From an uncultured Lachnospiraceae bacterium (GTDB lineage Bacteria; Bacillota; Clostridia; Lachnospirales; Lachnospiraceae), in contig CAJTMB010000051.1 of the NCBI GenBank assembly GCA_910577105.1, positions 1 to 12,093 on the forward strand: a stretch of 12,093 bases of DNA. The letters are read 5' to 3'. The notes below the pieces were generated by a model. It was not told the origin of the DNA, did no database searches, and saw only the letters and a list, made by a program, of their open reading frames with translations. Made by a program: the position numbers and the translations under genes. This document shows, one piece after another, positions 7,682 through 12,093 of this stretch; the first letter of the stretch is position 1; each line of letters opens with the position of its first letter.

Positions 7682-8596
7682 CTATGCCAGTTCCAAGGCT
7701 ATATTAATTCCTTCCGAAACGGTATAGCTGACTCTTTTAATGACAGCATCGATATCTTTGCTTGCTACATACATATTGTGCAGTTCCGTCAAGGCGTTCC
7801 TGCAGTCATCCACATAACGGTGTCTCTCCGTTTCCCCTTCATCATGCACCATTTTTTCCAGCGCATCCACTACTATGGTACCTGCATCCACTACAGTAGG
7901 CACTCCGATTGCAATTACCGGTATCCCCATGCTTTCCTCAGTCAGCGCGTTGCGGTTGTTCCCTACACCCGAACCCGGATGGATACCGGTGTCCGTTATC
8001 TGTATTGTGCGGTTTAACCGTTTGGTGCTTCTTGCCGCCAGCGCGTCAATCACAATCATGACCCTGGGTGTGGTCTGTTCCACCACTCCCCTTATGATTT
8101 CTGCTGCCTCCATGCCTGTTTTTCCCATAACACCCGGCTCAATGCTGCTGATGATATTTATCTTTTCCTTATTATAAGCTGCTTTTCCAAATTCTTTTAC
8201 AATATGCCTTGTAATATAAAGGTTATCCACCACATGGGGGCCTAAGGCATCCGCCGTCACCTCCCGGTTTCCAAGTCCCACCACCAGTATTTCCTGCTCT
8301 TCTTTGATTCCCGGAATAATTTTCACAAGCTGTTTTGCAATGACTTCCGAAATTTCCCGGTGATATCCCTCATCCGGCTCCAGCATCCCCGGCGCTTCAA
8401 TGGTGATATAGGTTCCCATGGGCTTTCCCATGGCTTTTGCACCGTTTTTCGTGGTGATTTCCACCGTAGTAACCCGAATGTCCTCTTCCTCGTCGTATTC
8501 CTCTTCCAGTTTTACACCCCTGAGCGTACTGTCTGCTTCCGTGATGCTCTCTCTGGCTTCAAGAGCCAGGTCTGTCCTTACCTGAAAACAACCCAT
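7682..8596 (-). CDS. gpr: GPR germination (spore) endopeptidase
   Basis: GPR is the aspartic-type protease that degrades DNA-protecting small acid-soluble proteins during spore germination. It is made as a zymogen in the forespore and trims its own N-terminus. Seen here: FQVRTDLALEARE near the N-terminus (around the usual processing region), GLGNREVTADALGP with Asp116, SIEPGVMGKTGMEAAE, IVIDALAARSTKRLN with Asp184, and ITDTGIHPGSGVGNNR (numbered from the ATG at 8594-8596). The two Asp residues match the pair reported essential in Bacillus megaterium GPR. The ATG gives 304 residues. An extension to a TTG at 8654-8656 adds 20 residues but has no ribosome binding site; the ATG itself has only AAAGG at 13 nt, so the start is not certain. 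It is divergent from rpsT and upstream of spoIIP. No clear sigma-G promoter was found. Confidence 0.94.
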   Translation of the reverse strand: MGCFQVRTDLALEARESITEADSTLRGVKLEEEYDEEEDIRVTTVEITTKNGAKAMGKPMGTYITIEAPGMLEPDEGYHREISEVIAKQLVKIIPGIKEEQEILVVGLGNREVTADALGPHVVDNLYITRHIVKEFGKAAYNKEKINIISSIEPGVMGKTGMEAAEIIRGVVEQTTPRVMIVIDALAARSTKRLNRTIQITDTGIHPGSGVGNNRNALTEESMGIPVIAIGVPTVVDAGTIVVDALEKMVHDEGETERHRYVDDCRNALTELHNMYVASKDIDAVIKRVSYTVSEGINIALELA

Positions 8597-8675
8597 TTTT
8601 ATATCCGTACCTTTCTTAAATTCTGTGTATATAGACTCTTGTGATATTTTTTGCAAATATTAGAGGAAATATGTA

Positions 8676-8704
8676 TTGACAATCACGGATTGTTATTCTA
8701 CAAT
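8676..8704 (+). promoter_or_regulatory. Sigma-A promoter of rpsT
   Basis: TTGACA (8676-8681), a 17-bp spacer and TACAAT (8699-8704) make a near-consensus housekeeping promoter facing rpsT. Transcription would start near 8711, giving a leader of about 83 nt. The strength fits a ribosomal protein gene. Confidence 0.88.
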
Positions 8705-8793
8705 AATATGCGTATGTTTACATTGGTCGTCCGTGTCTGGCTTTAATGGAACATCTTCTTTAAAACGATACCATAAAACGGGAGGTGTAAATC

Positions 8794-9057
8794 TTGGCTA
8801 ATATCAAATCTGCAAAGAAAAGGATTTTAGTAACGCAAACCAAAACTGAAAGAAACAAAGCTATCAAATCCGGCGTTAAGACTGCAATCAAAAAAGTAGA
8901 TGCTGCTGTAGCTTCCGGAGATAAAGCTGCTGCTTCGGCCGCTTTAGTTGCCGCAACCAAAGCAATTGATACTGCTGCTTCCAAGGGAGTATATCACAAA
9001 AACAATGCTTCCAGGAAAGTATCCCGCTTAGCTGTTGCTGTCAATAAGATGGCTTAA
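8794..9057 (+). CDS. rpsT: Ribosomal protein S20 (bS20)
   Basis: Small-subunit primary 16S rRNA-binding protein. The 87-residue product starts MANIKSAKKRILVTQTKTERN, is very rich in Lys and Ala, and ends VSRLAVAVNKMA, typical of bS20 in order and length. The start codon is TTG (8794-8796), fixed by the conserved N-terminus and by GGAGG 8 nt upstream. E. coli rpsT also begins with UUG, where the weak start is tied to autogenous control by S20, so the same may apply here (inference). Single-gene unit with its own promoter and terminator, divergent from gpr; rpsT-gpr-spoIIP neighbourhood is conserved in spore formers. Confidence 0.97.
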   Translation: MANIKSAKKRILVTQTKTERNKAIKSGVKTAIKKVDAAVASGDKAAASAALVAATKAIDTAASKGVYHKNNASRKVSRLAVAVNKMA

Positions 9058-9075
9058 TTTGTAATAAAGAGAATA

Positions 9076-9109
9076 AAAAGCACCCATTCCGTCATATGGG
9101 TGCTTTTTT
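9076..9109 (+). terminator. Rho-independent terminator of rpsT
   Basis: AAAAGCACCCAT (9076-9087) pairs perfectly with ATGGGTGCTTTT (9096-9107) around an 8-nt loop and runs into six T residues, 18 bases after the rpsT stop. Confidence 0.95.
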
Positions 9110-9124
9110 CACGCTATCCTCCAT

Positions 9125-9247
9125 GATTCCGCTCTGCGGAATCCCAAATCTATGCGGAGAATGCCGCATTTCAGGCATTCTCCAGTATGAGACTTAGTAC
9201 TTCTTAACGAAGCAGCCTCTGCTGCTGAGTTTTAGAAGTACTTCTCA
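9125..9247. repeat. Cluster of three hairpins between convergent genes
   Basis: Three dyads stand one after another. First, GATTCCGC-TCT-GCGGAATC (9125-9143), 8-bp arms. Second, GGAGAATGCC-8 nt-GGCATTCTCC (9156-9183), 10-bp arms. Third, AGTACTTCT (9196-9204) with AGAAGTACT (9234-9242), flanked by TGAGA/TCTCA and enclosing AGCAGC-CTCT-GCTGCT (9211-9226). ATGCGG (9152-9157) can also pair with CCGCAT (9164-9169), competing with the second stem. The cluster ends 2 bases before the stop of the leftward TPM gene and starts after the rpsT terminator. No T-run follows any stem, so this is more like a palindromic repeat element or mRNA 3' structure than an ordinary terminator. Confidence 0.8.
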
Positions 9248-9249
9248 CA

Positions 9250-10116
9250 CTATCCTCTTCTTCCCCCACCGCCGTGGCTGACTCCACCGCTGCTGACATG
9301 TCCGCCTGCGCCGCCGCTGTGTCCTCCTCCGCCGCTTCCGGTGTCCCTTGGAATAATCCTGCTGGTCACAAATTTGTTGACAAGTTCATCCCTCTGAATG
9401 CGGAATCTGACACTGTTATTTTCCACATATGTAGAAGCCGCCGTTGTCTTTTCTCCTTCTTTGGATTTTATATGCGTTCCAATAAAGATGCCCGCTGCCA
9501 CAACGGAAATTACAAGGAGTATAAGGGGATGCAAGTTTATCTTGCCCTTTCCTGACATATCCCGGTAAACATTTTCTATATACGACCTGTATGCCTGATA
9601 GGGGTCTCTTTTGGATTTCACATATACATCATCCAAAATATTATTTACCATGGAACGGGAATATCGGTCCAGCGCCCTGCCGCATGTGGAAAGCCAGCTC
9701 CCTTTTTCCGACGGATACCAGTTGTGCAAAAGAAGAACTCCGTCTCCGTGCACCCTGTTAAACCCGAAATTGTTTTCATCGTAAAAATCATCCGCAAACC
9801 GCATCATGCAGGTTTCCCAGTTTTTATCCGTATCCTCCGTAATGCCATATTTTTTATAGAGGGATTCATTAAGCGTGACAAGCACAATATCACATCCTGT
9901 TTCTTGCTCCCTCTTTGATATCAGCTGCGCCAGTTTATTCTCTTCTTTTTCCGTCAGCACATCTGCATAGTCATACACCCTTCTTACAGGCGCCTCACTG
10001 TTTTTCCTGATATATGTACTATTCAGTTTTGATACCACGCCGGCGCCGGCGGTGACAACTGCCAAAATGCCTAAAATGATAAATAAAAATTTAAAATAGG
10101 AAAAATATTTTTTCAT
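9250..10116 (-). CDS. TPM-domain membrane protein with Gly-rich tail
   Basis: Protein of 288 residues with a TPM domain (PF04536, YgcG-like), a fold found in membrane-anchored proteins of mostly unknown role and in thylakoid photosystem assembly factors. Seen: N-terminal membrane segment about 8-29, TPM domain about 47-186 (VYDYADVLTEKEENKLAQLI, TGCDIVLVTL, GDGVLLL), second membrane segment about 194-214, then a basic cytoplasmic-type region and a Gly/His/Ser-rich tail (259-288). This layout, including the glycine tail, is common in the family. The ATG follows GGGAGG by 8 nt. It starts 16 bp after the zinc-ribbon gene, so both are almost surely co-transcribed. Function not known; an envelope role is inferred from topology only. 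The hairpin cluster lies right after its stop. Confidence 0.85.
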   Translation of the reverse strand: MKKYFSYFKFLFIILGILAVVTAGAGVVSKLNSTYIRKNSEAPVRRVYDYADVLTEKEENKLAQLISKREQETGCDIVLVTLNESLYKKYGITEDTDKNWETCMMRFADDFYDENNFGFNRVHGDGVLLLHNWYPSEKGSWLSTCGRALDRYSRSMVNNILDDVYVKSKRDPYQAYRSYIENVYRDMSGKGKINLHPLILLVISVVAAGIFIGTHIKSKEGEKTTAASTYVENNSVRFRIQRDELVNKFVTSRIIPRDTGSGGGGHSGGAGGHVSSGGVSHGGGGRRG

Positions 10117-10132
10117 CGTGCAATCCTCCCGT

Positions 10133-11122
10133 TTACAGCAAGAGCAATAATTGACGGATTAACATCAACATTGCAAACAAAGAAGCAAACACCGTAGCGC
10201 CGTATCCCCAGACCTTTTTTACCGAAACAGGCACCCTTCCAATGACTTTACCCGTCTGTCCATTGATATGGAAACGGTAATCCTCTCCCTTGTATTTGTA
10301 ATTATATATCCACACGGGAAGCAGGGCATAATTGGTATCCGTTCTTTTGAGCGACACCTGACTGTTCTGCATACTTTTTAAAGTATTGTATCCGCTGATA
10401 CTGCGCTTCAGGATAGAATCCGCATCAGCCCTTGCTTTTGCTGCTGCCCTTGGCTCGTATGCATTGTCAACCTGATTGAATCGCTCCGCAAAAAAACCTG
10501 ACATGTATTTTTCCTGAAAGTTCTCAAGCGCCCTGTAATCAAAAGGTTCCATCAAATCCATGGTGGTATCCGGCATGGCTTCCGACGCGTCCACCGGCAT
10601 CCTGCCGAAATCCGCTTCCATATCCCTGACAATATGGTAAACGCTGGTTTCGGTAAACTCCTTGTCACCGCTTATCCAGGTCCGTATCTTTGTACCTTCC
10701 CCATCATAATATCCCTGTGCATGGTAATCATACAGAAAGAACGGCACATATAACCCTGTCATGGAATCCAGCTTAACTTCCGACAGGAAATCTCCCGGCG
10801 CAAACACACAGGATTTGAATTTATCCCGCAAAAGCTTTTTCGTCATGTCCTTGCTGAATATGAAGGGAATGATTAATTCGGGCTCATATACCCCTGTCAC
10901 CCTCTCATCATGCACAATATAATTGTCACAATACGGACATTTTGAAGCAGAAATAAATTCTGTTACATGCAGTTCTCCTCCACAGTTAATACAGGTTGAC
11001 AGGGACTGCCTTTCTGTTTTCTTTTCCTCACTGTCCACGCTTTCACAGAACGGACAGTACATTTTGTGCTGTTCCGGGCTATACACCACATTTCCGCCGC
11101 AGTTTTTACATTTGAATATCAT
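10133..11122 (-). CDS. Zinc-ribbon protein with C-terminal membrane anchor
   Basis: Hypothetical protein of 329 residues. The N-terminus carries two zinc knuckle pairs: CKNCGG (Cys5, Cys8) with CPFC (Cys23, Cys26), and CINCGG (Cys44, Cys47) with CPYC (Cys62, Cys65). These resemble rubredoxin-like or DNA-directed RNA polymerase-type ribbons. The middle part (about 80-295) contains LIIPFIFSKD, a Tyr/Asp-rich YVPFFLYDYHAQGYYDGEG segment and LLPVWIYNYKYKGEDYRFHI, with no catalytic motif I know. A hydrophobic end (about 302-329) looks like a membrane anchor. The start is ATG 11120-11122, 7 nt after GGGGGT; an extension to 11179 would begin inside a hairpin and has no ribosome site. It pairs with the TPM gene 16 bp downstream, so the two products probably work together. 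Specific function unknown. Confidence 0.82.
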   Translation of the reverse strand: MIFKCKNCGGNVVYSPEQHKMYCPFCESVDSEEKKTERQSLSTCINCGGELHVTEFISASKCPYCDNYIVHDERVTGVYEPELIIPFIFSKDMTKKLLRDKFKSCVFAPGDFLSEVKLDSMTGLYVPFFLYDYHAQGYYDGEGTKIRTWISGDKEFTETSVYHIVRDMEADFGRMPVDASEAMPDTTMDLMEPFDYRALENFQEKYMSGFFAERFNQVDNAYEPRAAAKARADADSILKRSISGYNTLKSMQNSQVSLKRTDTNYALLPVWIYNYKYKGEDYRFHINGQTGKVIGRVPVSVKKVWGYGATVFASLFAMLMLIRQLLLLL

Positions 11123-11142
11123 AACGATACCCCCATTTGAAA

Positions 11143-11180
11143 TTTGCCGGAAGTTCCACATTCGTGATTCTTCCGGCAAA
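11143..11180 (-). terminator. Intercistronic hairpin, weak terminator or processing signal
   Basis: TTTGCCGGAAG (11143-11153) and CTTCCGGCAAA (11170-11180) form a perfect 11-bp stem; a small CAC-ATTC-GTG dyad sits in the loop. On the minus strand the stem is followed by TTTCAAATGG, not a true T-run. It lies between the secreted-protein stop and the zinc-ribbon ribosome site, so it may reduce read-through or protect the upstream mRNA end rather than terminate fully. Confidence 0.6.
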
Positions 11181-11194
11181 GGATTACCTGTTTC

Positions 11195-11944
11195 TTAATG
11201 ATTTTCAGAAGAAGAGAGGACACCATCCACATAAGTATCCGTACGCGTCAAGACGCTTGTTTCATTTTCTTTATCCCAATAATAGATGTTCTCCGTATAA
11301 GAATTGGTGCTGCTGTCAAAATTGGTAACCGATGAATATTCGTACAATTTATTGTTGTCATCATAATACTCTACACGCAGCAAGGTCTCACCGTCATCAG
11401 CATAAATGGAAGTCGTGTGACGGAATCCATTGCCGTTTCCCGCACTATTGGCGCCGGCATTGTAAATGTATGCGCTGCCGTTTCCCCCGTAACTGACTGT
11501 ACCGCCGATTTCCGTTTTTGTAATAAAAACCGGAACCGTATCTGAATTATGGTTAACCGTTCCCATCGTACGATTTTCCGCAACCCCGAATGTAACATAA
11601 TGGTCTACGATTGCGGCAATGTCTTCTCCAAAAGCTTCCTTTACATCACCATACGCTTCCGCATAAGCCAGAGGGTTGAAAATCGCCCCTTCCATTCTGC
11701 CTTCATAGATGCCGTAAGTCAGATAATGCTCTAAATAAGCACCTTCATCATCACCAAAAACCGCCTCCAAATCCTTATATGCTGTCTTATAAGCTTCCAC
11801 ATCCAGAATCAGATTTACTTTTCCGTCCTCTTTCAACATTTCCGCATAACGGTTAGCACCGGTCTCTGCTGCGGATACTTCCAGAGTGACACCGGATAAA
11901 ACAGCTGCCATCATTCCTGCTGCAAGAACTTTTTTTAATTTCAT
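11195..11944 (-). CDS. Secreted protein with two 39-residue repeats
   Basis: Exported hypothetical protein of 249 residues. A signal peptide covers about 1-26 (KLKK, hydrophobic AAGMMAAVLSGV, likely cut near VSAAE). Two tandem repeats follow at about 45-83 and 87-125, with the shared pattern AY-x-x-AY-x-D-(L/V)-x-x-x-FG-(D/E)-D, then (L/V)-x-HY-(L/V)-T-(Y/F)-G and E-(G/N)-R. Similar repeats are, to my memory, common in secreted Clostridia proteins. The C-terminal part (about 140-249) is rich in Thr, Ser, Asn and Tyr (YADDGETLLRVEYYDDNNKL, DTYVDGVLSSSENH), suggesting beta strands. No Cys, no sorting signal and no catalytic motif. The ATG follows AGGTG by 9 nt. It is preceded by a consensus promoter and followed by a hairpin before the zinc-ribbon gene. 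Role unknown; surface or matrix function is a guess. Confidence 0.8.
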   Translation of the reverse strand: MKLKKVLAAGMMAAVLSGVTLEVSAAETGANRYAEMLKEDGKVNLILDVEAYKTAYKDLEAVFGDDEGAYLEHYLTYGIYEGRMEGAIFNPLAYAEAYGDVKEAFGEDIAAIVDHYVTFGVAENRTMGTVNHNSDTVPVFITKTEIGGTVSYGGNGSAYIYNAGANSAGNGNGFRHTTSIYADDGETLLRVEYYDDNNKLYEYSSVTNFDSSTNSYTENIYYWDKENETSVLTRTDTYVDGVLSSSENH

Positions 11945-11980
11945 AAATGAACACCTGCCTTTTTTATCACTATATAAGAT

Positions 11981-12010
11981 ATTATATATTACCTCAAATT
12001 ATTTTGTCAA
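11981..12010 (-). promoter_or_regulatory. Sigma-A promoter of the secreted-protein gene
   Basis: On the minus strand TTGACA (12005-12010), 18-bp spacer and TATAAT (11981-11986) are perfect hexamers, about 37 bases before the ATG. It could drive the whole secreted-zinc-ribbon-TPM cluster if the hairpin at 11143-11180 is leaky. Confidence 0.85.
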
Positions 12011-12093
12011 TTGAATCTTCCCCTCAAAAAAAGCAGGCGTGTAGGATTACAATACATGTGTTACAACTGAATATTTAAAAAGCAGGGATACCA
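12011..12093. other. Window edge without a recognised gene
   Basis: AT-rich sequence upstream of the secreted-protein promoter. It holds AAAAAGCAGG twice (near 12026 and 12077) and an imperfect dyad around ACATGT (12054-12059). No ORF, RNA gene or terminator can be supported here. Confidence 0.5.

Noticed and set aside
8657..8720. Sigma-G promoter for gpr
   Set aside because: CATATTA- and CATATTT-like -10 boxes exist, but none has a fitting -35 at 17-18 bp, so no promoter was annotated.
8760..8984. Leftward 74-codon open frame rich in Ala/Leu
   Set aside because: Antisense of rpsT; composition is explained by the Lys/Ala codons of S20.
11123..11179. 19-residue N-terminal extension of the zinc-ribbon protein
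   Set aside because: It starts inside the hairpin without a ribosome site, while the ATG at 11120-11122 has GGGGGT 7 nt upstream and begins right at the first zinc ribbon.
1..12093. CRISPR arrays, tRNA or rRNA genes, prophage
   Set aside because: No regularly spaced repeats, cloverleaf-like GTTCGA patterns, or phage structural genes were seen on either strand.

Overview
The window looks like chromosome from a spore-forming Gram-positive anaerobe of the Clostridia, most likely Lachnospiraceae-like. The reasons are strong GGAGG-type ribosome binding sites, frequent TTG/GTG starts, sporulation genes gpr and spoIIP next to rpsT (a neighbourhood also seen in Bacillus), a YesM-type sensor kinase, a sugar ABC lipoprotein and a GH94 phosphorylase. 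No prophage, CRISPR array, tRNA or rRNA was recognised.

Left part (1-6420), all transcribed leftward: a GH94 phosphorylase closely resembling N,N'-diacetylchitobiose phosphorylase; a phosphohexomutase overlapping it by 8 bp; a terminator-like hairpin; a YesM-type histidine kinase with no response regulator in view; and the first third of a sugar-binding lipoprotein gene. The logical reading is a small sugar-uptake and phosphorolysis locus: disaccharide imported by ABC transport, split by the phosphorylase to a sugar 1-phosphate, then moved to the 6-phosphate by the mutase. The binding-protein gene is cut short by what looks like the end of an IS256-type insertion sequence, so the transport part is probably broken here.

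Centre (6422-9109): leftward gpr (germination protease) and spoIIP (engulfment hydrolase), in one reading frame separated by a single TAG. Rightward rpsT (ribosomal protein S20) has a near-consensus promoter, a TTG start and a strong terminator.

Right part (9110-12093): a 123-bp run of three hairpins between convergent genes, then leftward genes for a TPM-domain membrane protein with a Gly-rich tail, a zinc-ribbon membrane protein, and a secreted protein with two 39-residue repeats. A consensus sigma-A promoter precedes the secreted-protein gene, and an 11-bp-arm hairpin separates it from the zinc-ribbon gene. The last 83 bases hold no gene I can support.

I do not see a clearly novel system. 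The best leads are the insertion-disrupted sugar locus with a possible GlcNAc-phosphate mutase, the hairpin cluster after rpsT, and the three-gene envelope cluster of unknown function.
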